Below, piece by piece: positions 1 through 8,567 of a DNA stretch of 64,000 nt. Every line of letters begins with the position of its first letter. Within the stretch, counting starts at the first letter, position 1. Origin of the DNA: Ancylobacter sp. Lp-2 (GTDB taxonomy: Bacteria; Pseudomonadota; Alphaproteobacteria; Rhizobiales; Xanthobacteraceae); contig NZ_JAJALI010000016.1 of NCBI RefSeq assembly GCF_020523795.1, positions 1 through 64,000 on the forward strand, read 5' to 3'. The notes under the pieces were generated by a model. That model did no database searches. It worked only from the letters and a program-made list of their open reading frames with translations, and was not told the DNA's origin. The position numbers and the translations under genes are program-made.

Positions 1-78
1 CGTCTTGCCATGGTCAACATGGCCGATCGTCCCAATGTTGCAGTGAGGCTTCGAACGGTTGAACTTCTCTTTGGCCAT
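1..78 (-). CDS. tuf: Elongation factor Tu, N-terminal fragment (cut by window edge)
   Basis: The 26 codons present read [20 protein letters not shown] and then VDHGKT. This is the EF-Tu N-terminus, ending inside the G1/P-loop GHVDHGKT that binds GTP. EF-Tu carries aminoacyl-tRNA to the ribosome. The start is the only plausible ATG, at 76-78 on the complement. The rest of the gene lies beyond position 1. It is downstream of tRNA-Tyr and tRNA-Gly on the same strand, the classical tRNA-tufB arrangement, so all three may be co-transcribed. Confidence 0.95.
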   Translation of the reverse strand, partial: MAKEKFNRSKPHCNIGTIGHVDHGKT

Positions 79-273
79 TGCTTGCTTCCCTCGGCGACAG
101 TCACGGTCGCAAAAATCGGGGCGTGGGATAGGCGGTTTCCGGGCCTTTCGCAAGGCTCGCTTTCAACAGAGCACCCGTCGGCCGCACCGTCCCTCGCCAC
201 GCCGGACGTGAGAGGTGCGGCGTTAGCCGCCACCGATGACAGGTTGATGAATGAAGCGGAGCGGCGGAAGGAT

Positions 274-347
274 TGGAGCGGGTGAAGGGAATCGAACCCT
301 CGTCATCAGCTTGGAAGGCTGTTGCTCTACCATTGAGCTACACCCGC
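274..347 (-). tRNA. tRNA-Gly (anticodon TCC), CCA encoded
   Basis: The complement folds as a standard tRNA. The acceptor stem is GCGGGTG paired with CACCCGC, the discriminator is T and a genomic CCA lies at 274-276. The anticodon loop is CTTCCAA (311-317) with anticodon TCC, and the T arm contains GGTTCGATTCC. It is the second gene of a tRNA-Tyr/tRNA-Gly/tuf series. Confidence 0.97.
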
Positions 348-380
348 GCTCGCATCCGTACGTGCTGGCTACGGGCGACG

Positions 381-465
381 TGGTGGGGGAGGTAGGACTC
401 GAACCTACGAAGGCATAGCCAGCGGATTTACAGTCCGCCCCCTTTGCCGCTCGGGACACTCCCCC
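381..465 (-). tRNA. tRNA-Tyr (anticodon GTA), CCA encoded
   Basis: The complement starts GGGGGAG and ends CTCCCCC-A-CCA. It has the long variable arm of a class II tRNA (85 nt) and the anticodon loop of tRNA-Tyr, with GTA at 429-431 on the complement. It lies 33 bp upstream of tRNA-Gly on the same strand and is divergent from rlmB. Confidence 0.97.
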
Positions 466-682
466 TTGCACGTCGGTCGTGGCCGGAACGCCCGATGGGC
501 GTGGTCTCCGGTCTTTCGACCCCGGTCTATCGACCATCGAACCGGTACGCTGCCGTGCCGGTCCGTGCGGCGCGCTTTATGGTGAGGTGGTCGCCCCCTG
601 TCAACCCCGCCGGGAAGTGTTCACACCGTCTCGCATGTGGATGAAATTGCAATGCGCTGCGCGCCGTGACATGAACCGAAGC

Positions 683-1519
683 ATGAGCGAACGGAACCGC
701 CCACCCTTCAAAGGCCAGCCTTTCCACACCCGCGGCGCCCGGGGCCCCTCGGCGCGCGGCGAGCGCCCGGCCGGCCGCCCCTTCGGCGACTGGCCGGACG
801 ATGTCGCCATCCTGTATGGCTGGCACAGCGTCTCCGAGGCGCTGCGCAATCCGCGCCGGCGCATCCGCCGCCTGCTCGTCACCGAGAACGCGATGCGGCG
901 GCTGACTGACGAGAAGGTGCCGCTGAAGCTGGAGCCGAAGCTGGTCCGCCCCGGCGAGATCGACCGGTTGCTGGAAGCGGACGCCGTGCATCAGGGCCTG
1001 TTCGTCGAGGCCGATCCCCTGCCCTCGCCCAGCCTGGCGGAAGTGGCGGAATCCGACCTCCTGCTGGTGCTCGACCAGATCACCGACCCGCACAATGTCG
1101 GCGCCATCGTACGCTCGGCGGCCGCGATGAAGGTCGGGGCCATCGTCACCACCGCCCGCCACAGCCCGGCGGCGACCGGCGTGCTGGCGAAGAGCGCCTC
1201 GGGCGGGCTGGAGCACGTGCCGTTCTGCTTCGTGCCCAATCTCGCCCGCGCGCTCGACGACCTCAAGCAGCGCGGCGTGCTGGTCGTCGGCCTCGACAGC
1301 GAGGGCGCGGACGACCTCGCCGACACCCCGCTTCGCGCGCCGTTGGCGCTGGTGCTGGGCGCGGAGGGCAAGGGGCTGCGGCAGCTCACCCGCCAGACCT
1401 GCGACGTGCTGGCGCGAATCGATCTGCCCGGCGCCATCGTCAGCCTCAACGTCTCGAACGCCGCGGCGCTGGCGCTGTACATGGCGCGGCGCGGCGTCTC
1501 CCGGCCCGCCGGAAAGTAG
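683..1519 (+). CDS. rlmB: TrmH/SpoU-family RNA 2'-O-methyltransferase (RlmB-like)
   Basis: This probably methylates a ribose 2'-OH of 23S rRNA (G2251-type) using SAM. The N-terminus is a basic, disordered leader followed by the SpoU substrate-binding domain (LYGWHSVSEAL, near residue 40). The C-terminal SpoU knot domain has the three family motifs: DQITDPHNVGAIVRSAAA, VLGAEGKGL and the final SLNVSNAAALALY. That last motif closes the trefoil-knot SAM site. The start at 683 (MSERNRPPFKG) is preferred, with ATG 671 an alternative. A longer open frame back to 479 overlaps nothing useful and looks non-coding. Length (278 aa) is normal for RlmB. It is divergent from the tRNA-tuf cluster. Confidence 0.9.
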   Translation: MSERNRPPFKGQPFHTRGARGPSARGERPAGRPFGDWPDDVAILYGWHSVSEALRNPRRRIRRLLVTENAMRRLTDEKVPLKLEPKLVRPGEIDRLLEADAVHQGLFVEADPLPSPSLAEVAESDLLLVLDQITDPHNVGAIVRSAAAMKVGAIVTTARHSPAATGVLAKSASGGLEHVPFCFVPNLARALDDLKQRGVLVVGLDSEGADDLADTPLRAPLALVLGAEGKGLRQLTRQTCDVLARIDLPGAIVSLNVSNAAALALYMARRGVSRPAGK

Positions 1520-2032
1520 GACGGGCCCGGCCGCAAACGCACGGCCCCCGAACGGTCGCGTCGGTCGGACGCGGCCCCTCCCGCCGGCGGCGGGAAATCG
1601 ATCCCGGAATCCACCCTCCCGAAAAATTCCGCATTGCATGAAGGTGGCCTGACGAAGGCCGCCTGAAACCCATGCGCCGGCGCCGTCCGCGGCTCCGCTC
1701 GAACGGCAATGCCCTCCCCCGTTTCGGCCATTCAACCGCCCCCTCGCGGCTCGGGAAGGACGGTTGCGGCTGTGATTATATCTAAGGTTGTATTTGTTGA
1801 TATGGACAACCTAAGAGAGTCATGTTGGAGTATACCGGAGCAGCAGGATCGACCCCGCATATGCCTGCCGGGCAGCGATGAACCATGCCCGGACCCGGCA
1901 CGAACACCGGATAGACAGCAAATGCATATGATATTTCATAGTATTTTATATTTTTATTGCCGGAAAATCTGAACACAAAGAATAAAATTATGAATTTTAC
2001 TGCCAAATAAATGGCGAATTCAGATCGAGACG
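1520..2032. other. Intergenic region with an AT-rich second half
   Basis: There is no convincing gene in these 513 bp. The first ~230 bp are GC-rich like the rest of the window. From about 1775 to 2032 the sequence turns markedly AT-rich, with runs such as ATTTTATATTTTTATT near 1943. This probably holds the promoter of the glycosyltransferase gene. The composition change suggests acquired DNA. Confidence 0.5.
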
Positions 2033-2743
2033 ATGACAGACAATCACACTCACATAGATCAATTACTATTCATCAATCTCGATTCTCGACCTGACCGTCT
2101 TGAGAATATGCAGAAGATCCTCAGGCCTTGCCCTTGGCCCACCGAGCGTATCGCCGCCGTCTGCCTGCTCTCGATGGAGGAGGCAGAGGGTGAGACGGGA
2201 CGGTCGCTGAGCGTGCTGAGCATCTGGAAATCGCACCGCAAGGCCCTCATGCGCGGGCTGGAGCGACTGAAGGACGGCAGCCTTGTCGTCCTGGAGGACG
2301 ACGTCACCATCAACAGGAAGTTCTTCGGCGAGAAGCTCGCCCTTCCCGACAATCTGCCGGACGACTGGGAAATCATTCTGTTCAGCCCCCGTTACCGGAG
2401 GAAATACGCCGTCGGCGATGCCGAGTTCGGCAAGCCGAAATGGGACACGCAAACCTTTCGGAAAGGGACCACCTACATCCCTGACATCCGCAAGAACTAC
2501 ATATGCAATGGCGCGCATTGCTGCGTCTTCCGCGATGCCGCCACCATCCGGAAGATCATCGAGACGATGGATGCCCAAGCCGTGAAATACGATGTGGACA
2601 ATTTCTTCGGCCACGCGTTCAGAACCTACGGGATCCATACCAACCAGGTTCAGGTCGGCGGCTTCGGATCGGATCACCAGGGCAAGCCGCTGCTGCCGTC
2701 CATCGACAAGCCCGATCGCGGCGGCGACCAGATCGCCCTCTGA
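2033..2743 (+). CDS. Glycosyltransferase family 25 (LPS-biosynthesis type)
   Basis: The 236-aa protein opens with LLFINLDSRPDRLENM (from about residue 11), the GT25 N-terminal signature shared with Lex/Lob and LgtB-type galactosyltransferases. An acidic nucleotide-sugar motif, VVLEDDVTI, lies near residue 86. GT25 enzymes add hexoses to lipopolysaccharide or lipooligosaccharide at the cytoplasmic face of the inner membrane. The acceptor cannot be told from sequence. It stands alone, with no other surface-polysaccharide gene nearby. It follows an AT-rich leader and its own base composition is slightly lower in GC than neighbours, so transfer is plausible. Confidence 0.8.
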   Translation: MTDNHTHIDQLLFINLDSRPDRLENMQKILRPCPWPTERIAAVCLLSMEEAEGETGRSLSVLSIWKSHRKALMRGLERLKDGSLVVLEDDVTINRKFFGEKLALPDNLPDDWEIILFSPRYRRKYAVGDAEFGKPKWDTQTFRKGTTYIPDIRKNYICNGAHCCVFRDAATIRKIIETMDAQAVKYDVDNFFGHAFRTYGIHTNQVQVGGFGSDHQGKPLLPSIDKPDRGGDQIAL

Positions 2744-3499
2744 CCAACGCTCCACCGGCTCCCGGCGGTCACGGCCGGAGCCGAGGACAGACCACCGCTC
2801 TGGCTCCACCGCTCGAATTCCGCCGCCTTCCGTTCGCCGCCCTTCGCCGCGGCACCTTGGCCAATCGAGGCGCTCCGCCCTTCCGGATCGCGCCCCCCCG
2901 CCGCCTCCCTCGACCATCGCTGCGATACCGATACAGGCGCGACCGTTTGACCCGCCCCTGGCGTCACCACGGCCTCCCCATGCCTGTCGCGCGCCGCCAT
3001 GCCCCCCTGCCGAAGGCGCGCCCGCACCGCGATTGCCGCCCCCGCCGCGCCCCGGGCGGGACAAGGACGCGCCCGCCTTCGCAGTGCACATAGGCGCGAA
3101 ACGCGGCGAATGCTGCCTCCGCTGGGGAAGTCGCCCCGTCCACCCGCCTTTTCCGCGTGCGGTGCAAGATGATCTTCGTCTTCCGCAAACGCTCGCCAGC
3201 GTTACGACCAATTGCCAATCGTCAAGACCGGATGAATTCGTCAATCTTTTCCGAGATGCAGGCTGGATTCTAGTAATTCGGCACGCAAAGGAGCCGAGGT
3301 ATCGTACTGCCACGTCAGATGGCGGACTGCCCCGGGAGGAAATCGGTCCGAGCGATGGGCGTTCCCGCAGAACCCCAAATCTCGACAGCACTTATCCGGC
3401 GCGCATGTGGCGCGCCACGCAGCATGGCACGCGCCCTCGTTCGCGAGGCGTCGGCGTGACGTATGCGGATAACGTCCTACATTGGGGAAGGGAAAGACC
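2744..3499. other. Long intergenic stretch with no recognised gene
   Basis: These 756 bp contain several open frames on both strands, but their translations are Arg/Pro/Ala-rich, low in complexity and without a recognisable domain or ribosome binding site. Such frames are typical of accidental openness at high GC. The last ~60 bp must contain the MFS promoter and the GGGGAAGGGAAAG Shine-Dalgarno region. The stretch may be the eroded remainder of genes accompanying the GT25 insertion, which is inference. Confidence 0.5.
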
Positions 3500-5173
3500 A
3501 TGAGCGTCACCACCGCCGGTCCCGTCGTATCGACGGCACCGATGACGCGCGAGGAGAAGAAGGTCATCTTCGCCTCGTCGCTCGGCACTGTCTTCGAGTG
3601 GTATGATTTCTATCTGTACGGCTCGCTGTCGGCGATCATCGCCGCGCAATTCTTCTCCGGCGTCAATCCGACCGCCGCCTTCATCTTCGCGCTGATGGCC
3701 TTCGCCGCCGGCTTTGCCGTGCGCCCCTTCGGCGCGCTGGTGTTCGGCCGGCTCGGCGACCTCGTCGGCCGCAAATACACCTTCCTCATCACCATCCTCC
3801 TGATGGGCATGTCGACCTTCGTCGTCGGCATCCTGCCGTCCTATGCCTCCTGGGGCATGGCGGCGCCGGTCATCCTCATCATCCTCCGCCTGTTCCAGGG
3901 CCTGGCGCTCGGCGGCGAATATGGCGGCGCGGCGACCTATGTGGCCGAGCACGCCCCGCACGGCCGGCGCGGCTTCTACACCTCGTGGATCCAGACCACC
4001 GCGACGCTCGGCCTGTTCCTGTCGCTGCTGGTCATCCTCGGCACCCGCACCTGGTTCGGCGAGGCGGAATTCGCCTCCTGGGCGTGGCGCATTCCCTTCC
4101 TGGTGTCGATCATCCTGCTCGGCGTCTCCGTGTGGATCCGCCTGACGCTGAATGAATCCCCCGCCTTCAAGAAGATGAAGGAAGAGGGCAAGACCTCGAA
4201 GGCGCCGCTCACCGAGGCCTTCGGCAAGTGGGAGAACGCCAAGGTCGGCCTGATCGCGCTGCTCGGCGGCACCGCCGGCCAGGCGGTGGTCTGGTACACC
4301 GGCCAGTTCTACGCGCTGTTCTTCCTCACCCAGACGCTGAAGGTCGACGGCGCTACCGCCAACATCCTCATCGCCATCTCGCTGCTGATCGGCACGCCGT
4401 TCTTCGTCGTGTTCGGCTGGCTGTCGGACAAGATCGGCCGCAAGCCGATCATCCTCGGCGGCTGCCTCATCGCGGCGCTGACCTATTTCCCGCTCTTCGC
4501 CGCCATCACCCACTACGCCAACCCGGCGCTGGAGACCGCGCAGGCCACCTCGCCGGTGCGCGTCGTCGCCGATCCCAACGAGTGCTCGTTCCAGTTCAAC
4601 CCGGTCGGCACCTCCAAGTTCGTGTCGTCCTGCGACATCGCCAAGTCGTTCCTGGCGCGCAACTCGGTGAACTACTCCAACGAGGCGGCCCCGGCCGGCA
4701 CCATCGCCAGCATCCATGTCGGCGACAAGGTGCTCTCCTCCTTCAACGGCGTCGGCCTCGACGCGGCGGCGTTCAAGACCCAGTCGGACGCCTTCAACGC
4801 CGAGATGACGACCGCCATCCGCACCGCCGGCTATCCGGCCAAGGCAGACCCGGCGCAGATCAACACGCCGATGGTGGTGGCGCTGCTCACCATCCTCGTG
4901 CTGTTCGTCACCATGGTGTACGGCCCGATCGCCGCCTGGCTGGTGGAACTGTTCCCCACCCGCATCCGCTACACCGCGATGTCGCTGCCCTACCACATCG
5001 GCAATGGCTGGTTCGGCGGCTTCCTGCCCACCACGGCCTTCGCCATGGTGGCGGCCACCGGCGACATCTATTACGGCCTCTGGTACCCGATCGTGGTGGC
5101 GCTGGCGACGGTGGTCATCGGCCTGCTCTTCGCGCCGGAGACCAAGGATCGCGACATCGAGAACTGGCACTGA
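3500..5173 (+). CDS. MHS-family MFS metabolite:proton symporter with large internal loop
   Basis: This is a 557-aa twelve-helix transporter of the metabolite:H+ symporter family (ProP/ShiA/KgtP relatives), probably importing an organic acid or zwitterion across the inner membrane. The N-terminus contains the family signature TVFEWYDFYLYG. MFS loop motifs are GRLGDLVGRKY and, near residue 306, GWLSDKIGRKP. The motif QGLALGGEYGGA is typical of MHS proteins. Between about residues 340 and 455 lies a soluble insert of roughly 115 aa with two cysteines (ECSF and SSCD). Ordinary ProP-like members of about 430-500 aa lack it, and it should face the periplasm. The start at 3500 follows a strong Shine-Dalgarno. 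Substrate unknown. Confidence 0.85.
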   Translation: MSVTTAGPVVSTAPMTREEKKVIFASSLGTVFEWYDFYLYGSLSAIIAAQFFSGVNPTAAFIFALMAFAAGFAVRPFGALVFGRLGDLVGRKYTFLITILLMGMSTFVVGILPSYASWGMAAPVILIILRLFQGLALGGEYGGAATYVAEHAPHGRRGFYTSWIQTTATLGLFLSLLVILGTRTWFGEAEFASWAWRIPFLVSIILLGVSVWIRLTLNESPAFKKMKEEGKTSKAPLTEAFGKWENAKVGLIALLGGTAGQAVVWYTGQFYALFFLTQTLKVDGATANILIAISLLIGTPFFVVFGWLSDKIGRKPIILGGCLIAALTYFPLFAAITHYANPALETAQATSPVRVVADPNECSFQFNPVGTSKFVSSCDIAKSFLARNSVNYSNEAAPAGTIASIHVGDKVLSSFNGVGLDAAAFKTQSDAFNAEMTTAIRTAGYPAKADPAQINTPMVVALLTILVLFVTMVYGPIAAWLVELFPTRIRYTAMSLPYHIGNGWFGGFLPTTAFAMVAATGDIYYGLWYPIVVALATVVIGLLFAPETKDRDIENWH

Positions 5174-5408
5174 GCGAGGGCGGCGCCCGGCTCTCCGGGC
5201 GCCGCGCCTGCCGGGGTTCCACGGCCGGTACATTGCTCCGGTCGGCGCCCCCCGGCAGCCCTCCACGGACGGGCAACGTCCATCGCCCAAACCGGCTTCA
5301 GCCATTCGAACCTGAAGCGTCTTCCTGTCGGCGGGCGGCATCCGCCCGATCGACAGCACCTCCCGGCCCCCGACCCGCAACGGGGGCCGCCTCGTTCCCC
5401 CGACATGA

Positions 5409-5442
5409 AAACGGCCCCGCCGATATCCCGGCGGGGCCGTTT
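5409..5442. terminator. Bidirectional rho-independent terminator
   Basis: A perfect 14-bp inverted repeat (AAACGGCCCCGCCG and its complement) surrounds a 6-nt loop, with A and T tracts at both ends. It lies between the convergent MFS and RidA genes and can serve both. Confidence 0.9.
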
Positions 5443-5467
5443 CATTTCGTCGGGCGAGAGCGACGGC

Positions 5468-5809
5468 TCAGAGCGCCGCCGTCACCACGATCTCGACCTT
5501 GTAGTCGGGGGTGGCGAGCGCCGCCTCGACGGTGGCGCGGGCCGGCGCGCCGCCGGGGGCGACCCAGGCGTCCCACGCCGCATTCATTTCGGCGAAGGTC
5601 GAGATGTCCGCGAGATAGATGGTGGCGGTCAAAAGCTTGGACTTGTCGGTGCCGGCAGCGGCGAGCAGCGTGTCGATCTGGGTGAGCACGCTCTTGGTCT
5701 GCTCGGTGACGCTGGGGCCCAGCGCGACCTGCCCGGCGAGATAGGCGACCGATCCATGGACCACGGCCTGGCTCATGCGGGTGCCCGGCTCGATTCTCTT
5801 GATGCTCAT
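5468..5809 (-). CDS. RidA family reactive-intermediate deaminase
   Basis: The 113-aa protein has the YjgF/YER057c/UK114 fold signature. It runs from GSVAYLAGQVA through VLTQIDTLLAAAGTDKSKL and AEMNAAWDAWV to PARATVEAALATPDYKVEI near the C-terminus. The Arg in PARATVEA corresponds to the residue that holds the substrate carboxylate in RidA. RidA proteins hydrolyse enamine/imine intermediates released by PLP enzymes. This one belongs to the shorter subgroup often of unassigned substrate. It is monocistronic, convergent with the MFS gene and shares its terminator. Confidence 0.85.
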   Translation of the reverse strand: MSIKRIEPGTRMSQAVVHGSVAYLAGQVALGPSVTEQTKSVLTQIDTLLAAAGTDKSKLLTATIYLADISTFAEMNAAWDAWVAPGGAPARATVEAALATPDYKVEIVVTAAL

Positions 5810-5933
5810 TGTCTCATGCTCGCTTGTGTGTCTCGGACGCCCGCTACGGGACGGGCACGCCTCACTAGAACATGTTGGCGCCGAGGTGAACGGTTTTCGC
5901 CGGCGGCGCGCCGGCGAGGCTCCGGTGCCTCAC

Positions 5934-5968
5934 GAAAAAGGCCGCCAGGCATATCCACCCGGCGGCCT
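5934..5968 (-). terminator. Rho-independent terminator of the OmpA-like gene
   Basis: On the complement, AGGCCGCC and GGCGGCCT form an 8-bp stem followed directly by TTTTTC. It is about 65 bp beyond the stop codon of the OmpA-like gene. Confidence 0.8.
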
Positions 5969-6032
5969 GATCTGTCCGTCCGCCCAGCCGCGAGGAAGCG
6001 CGGCGGGCCGGCACGGCCATGTTACGACAGCG

Positions 6033-6662
6033 TCACTGCAGCGGCTTCGGCATCGCCGTCACGGTGCCGATGGTGAAGATCTCGACGCGGCGGTTGATCG
6101 GGTCGGTCGGCTTGTTGGGCAGCTCCAGCGCTTCCTGGCCGAGGCCGACGGCGTCGAGGCGGGCCGGATCGACCTTGCCGAGATTGACCAGCGCTTCCTT
6201 GATGGCTTCGGCGCGCTTCTGGCTCAGCGCCAGGTTTGCGGCTCGGTTGCCGGTGGTGTCGGTGTTGCCGACGACGAGGAAGCGATAGTTCCACAGGATC
6301 GGATGGTGCATCGCATCGGCGATGGAGCCAAGCGCCGCATAGGATTGCGGGCGGATGACCGCCGAGTTGAGCGCGAACTGGATCTGCACGTCGATCTGCG
6401 CCAGCTTGGCGAGACGCTTGGCGATCTCCGACTGGTCGAGCGGCAGCGGCTGGTTGGCGGCGACGGCGCGCTGCGCCATGCCCTGCAGCACCTGCGCGGT
6501 GAGGCTCGGATCGAACTGCGTCACCTCGGACAGCTGCTTGGTGATTTCGGCGCTGCTCATCGGAGACTGCGCGCTCGCGCGGTCGACGAAACCGAACGAG
6601 GTGCCGAGCACGAGGCCGGCGGCGAGGGCGAGGCCGACGGCGCGGCGGGTGAAAGCGGTCAT
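6033..6662 (-). CDS. OmpA-family peptidoglycan-associated protein
   Basis: This is a 209-aa exported protein. Residues 1-31 form a signal peptide (RRAVGLALAAGLVLG, cleavage near ASAQ). The C-terminal half is an OmpA/MotB-like domain. It has a beta strand (VQIQFALNSAVI), a central VVGNTDTTGNRAANLALSQKR helix-turn region and an Asn/Arg-rich end (PINRRVEIFTIG) that in the family binds diaminopimelate of the cell wall. The N-terminal part has no barrel, so it is a periplasmic or lipid-free peptidoglycan binder rather than a porin. A cysteine-rich-repeat gene lies 34 bp upstream on the same strand, so they may be co-transcribed. Confidence 0.82.
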   Translation of the reverse strand: MTAFTRRAVGLALAAGLVLGTSFGFVDRASAQSPMSSAEITKQLSEVTQFDPSLTAQVLQGMAQRAVAANQPLPLDQSEIAKRLAKLAQIDVQIQFALNSAVIRPQSYAALGSIADAMHHPILWNYRFLVVGNTDTTGNRAANLALSQKRAEAIKEALVNLGKVDPARLDAVGLGQEALELPNKPTDPINRRVEIFTIGTVTAMPKPLQ

Positions 6663-6696
6663 GATGGTGTGTTTCCCTTGAACCTTGCCGTCGGAA

Positions 6697-7119
6697 TCAG
6701 TTCGCCCAGCCGGCGTTGGTCAGCCCCTGCCGGCACGCGCCCTTCACGACCTTGTAGGACGCGAGCAGGCAGTCGAGCAGGTTGGCGTCGCCGGGCTTCA
6801 CGCCCTTGCAGAACTGGCGAGCGTCGTCCTGGCAGAGCCCGAAGGTGGCCTGCTGGGCGGCGAGGCGCGCCGTGGTGCCGGCCTCGGCCTGCTGGAGGGC
6901 GGCGAAGCACTGCTGCGGCACGTCCTTCTGGTTCTGCTGCAGACAGGAGGCGACCTTGCCGGTGCCGACGTCCTCGCGGGCGCAGAAGCGCTCGATGGAG
7001 GCGCCGCACTGCGCGGCGATGAGCGCGCCGGCATCGGCGAAGCTCATGGTCTGGGCCGACGCCCCGCCCGCCGAGGCGGCGAGCGTCAGCATCGCCAGCC
7101 CGAAGATGTGTCGCTTCAT
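6697..7119 (-). CDS. Exported cysteine-rich-repeat protein
   Basis: This is a 140-aa protein with a signal peptide (MKRHIFGLAMLTLAAS, cleavage near ASAQ). The mature part carries spaced cysteines in the pattern C-x7-FC-x(about 11)-C-x(about 11)-C twice (QCGASIERFC..SCLQQN..QQC and LCQDDARQFC..DCLLAS..ACR). This resembles the cysteine-rich repeat of PF00839 known from Golgi GLG1 and many short alphaproteobacterial proteins. The paired cysteines should form disulfides in the periplasm. Function unknown. The start at 7119 is chosen because GGGGGATATCC precedes it. An upstream in-frame ATG would add 22 residues before the signal peptide. Confidence 0.75.
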   Translation of the reverse strand: MKRHIFGLAMLTLAASAGGASAQTMSFADAGALIAAQCGASIERFCAREDVGTGKVASCLQQNQKDVPQQCFAALQQAEAGTTARLAAQQATFGLCQDDARQFCKGVKPGDANLLDCLLASYKVVKGACRQGLTNAGWAN

Positions 7120-7483
7120 GGATATCCCCCCGATTGAGGCGGCGCGCCGTTCGACGACCCTGCCCTGCCCCGTTCCGATCGCCACGACCGGAATCCTCAG
7201 GGTGAAATGACTCGCAGAACCCTACGACACTTTCAATGCGTGAAATTGGTTGCATTGCCGCATCGTGCCGATGGCATCGGCCTGCGGCGGCGCCGCCGCC
7301 CTCCACCCGCTCGGCGGCGGATCGCGGCGCGCGCCGAGCGGCTTGACCGGCAGGCGGCGATCAGCCAAGAAGCCCTTACGGTGGCTTCCGGACGGTAGGT
7401 ACAAAAGACGGCACACGACAATCGATTTGCAGTGTGCCAGAATGACGTTAAGTACCTGATACACGTTGGAATTTCGCTTTTTG
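7120..7483. other. Intergenic region upstream of tRNA-Thr
   Basis: No gene was recognised in 364 bp. It contains the divergent promoters for the cysteine-rich-repeat gene and tRNA-Thr. The portion from about 7395 to 7480 is less GC-rich than its surroundings, but I cannot assign -35/-10 boxes with confidence. Confidence 0.5.
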
Positions 7484-7558
<75 letters not shown>

Positions 7559-7840
7559 GTTCCTCTTGAGGCCTCCGTCGCGGCGGCGGCTGTCCACGGA
7601 TGGCAGGCCTTGATCTCCGTCCTCTCCCCGCAGTCACGCAGACCCATGCCGGCGCGCCCCCCGGGCACCGCAGGATACCGTACCGTCCCGCGGCGGCGGC
7701 CCGGTCGATGCCTAGCGGCCACACTGGCCGCCCGGATCGGGCCGCCAGCGACCTAACCCGCTGAGATCGCCGTCGAATCAGCTATGATTTCGTAGAAACT
7801 CTGGGCGATGGCCCTTGGAGAGACTCGCGGGACGTTCGAC

Positions 7841-8521
7841 ATGCAATCCAAATGGCAGGCTCTCGCGTGCTATCTCGGCGTGGCGGCCTTGTGCGTGGCG
7901 TATCTCGTGGTGGTTCCCGGTGTCCGCCTGATCGATGTCTGCGCTGGTGCCGGGCTCGGCGCCGCGCTGATGTGGGCGTTGAACGAGTGGGAAGCCGGCC
8001 GCTGGAGGCTGTCGTCCGCCGCCGCCGTGGCGCGTACCCGCCCGGCTCCCGCCCGGCCGCGCACCGCCACCCTCGCGGCACCGCGGCCTCGTGCCGCGCC
8101 GCTGCCGGCGCCCGTCGACGATCCCTTCGTGATGGCGACCGCCGACACCGTCTGGGAGTTCGACGACGACGCCCGGGGGCGGGTGTCCGACCCGTCACCG
8201 GACCGGATGCCGGATTGGGACGCTACCGCCCTCGCTGCCAGCCTGGCGAAGCTGCACCGCGAACTCGTCGGCGAGCGCGGTCCCGCGCACGCCCATCCCC
8301 GTGCCATCTCCCTCGACTTGCCGCCCGGCGCCGAGTTCATCCCGGCGTCGCGGCCGGCCGCCCCCGCCGCACCGGTAAAGGAGGCGCGCGTCGCCCGGCT
8401 GGTGCTGGCCCGGCCGCCGGCGGTCCGCCCGGCCCGTCAGCCCGGCGATGGCGCCGAGCCGGCGCCGCAGCGGCCGGCGCCCCCGGCCTTCCTGCGTCCG
8501 AAGGCCCGCCGGCCGCGCTGA
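7841..8521 (+). CDS. Hypothetical membrane-anchored protein with Pro/Ala/Arg-rich tail
   Basis: The 226-aa protein is not recognised. Residues about 8-48 form two hydrophobic segments (ALACYLGVAALCVAYLVVV and VCAGAGLGAALMWAL). The remaining ~175 residues are rich in Pro, Ala and Arg, with one short acidic stretch (VWEFDDDARG), and are probably disordered. The layout suggests an inner-membrane anchor with a soluble low-complexity tail. The start is uncertain. ATG 7841 begins right before the first hydrophobic segment, while ATG 7808 in frame would add 11 residues. Neither has a strong ribosome binding site. Confidence 0.5.
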   Translation: MQSKWQALACYLGVAALCVAYLVVVPGVRLIDVCAGAGLGAALMWALNEWEAGRWRLSSAAAVARTRPAPARPRTATLAAPRPRAAPLPAPVDDPFVMATADTVWEFDDDARGRVSDPSPDRMPDWDATALAASLAKLHRELVGERGPAHAHPRAISLDLPPGAEFIPASRPAAPAAPVKEARVARLVLARPPAVRPARQPGDGAEPAPQRPAPPAFLRPKARRPR

Positions 8522-8567
8522 AGCGTCGGCGCGCCCGGCGTCGCGAACGGGTCACGTCTCGGCCGGC

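Noticed and set aside
479..682. N-terminal extension of RlmB back to 479
   Set aside because: Its translation has no similarity to the family and begins just after tRNA-Tyr. ATG 683 gives the expected protein.
2066..3391. A 441-aa open frame on the minus strand over GT25 and the following gap
   Set aside because: Composition is Arg/Gly-rich with no recognisable domain, and it opposes the GT25 gene.
3392..5380. A 662-aa open frame on the minus strand across the MFS gene
   Set aside because: Low-complexity Arg/Gly/Asp/Glu composition, no domain, antisense to a well-matched transporter. Typical GC-rich shadow.
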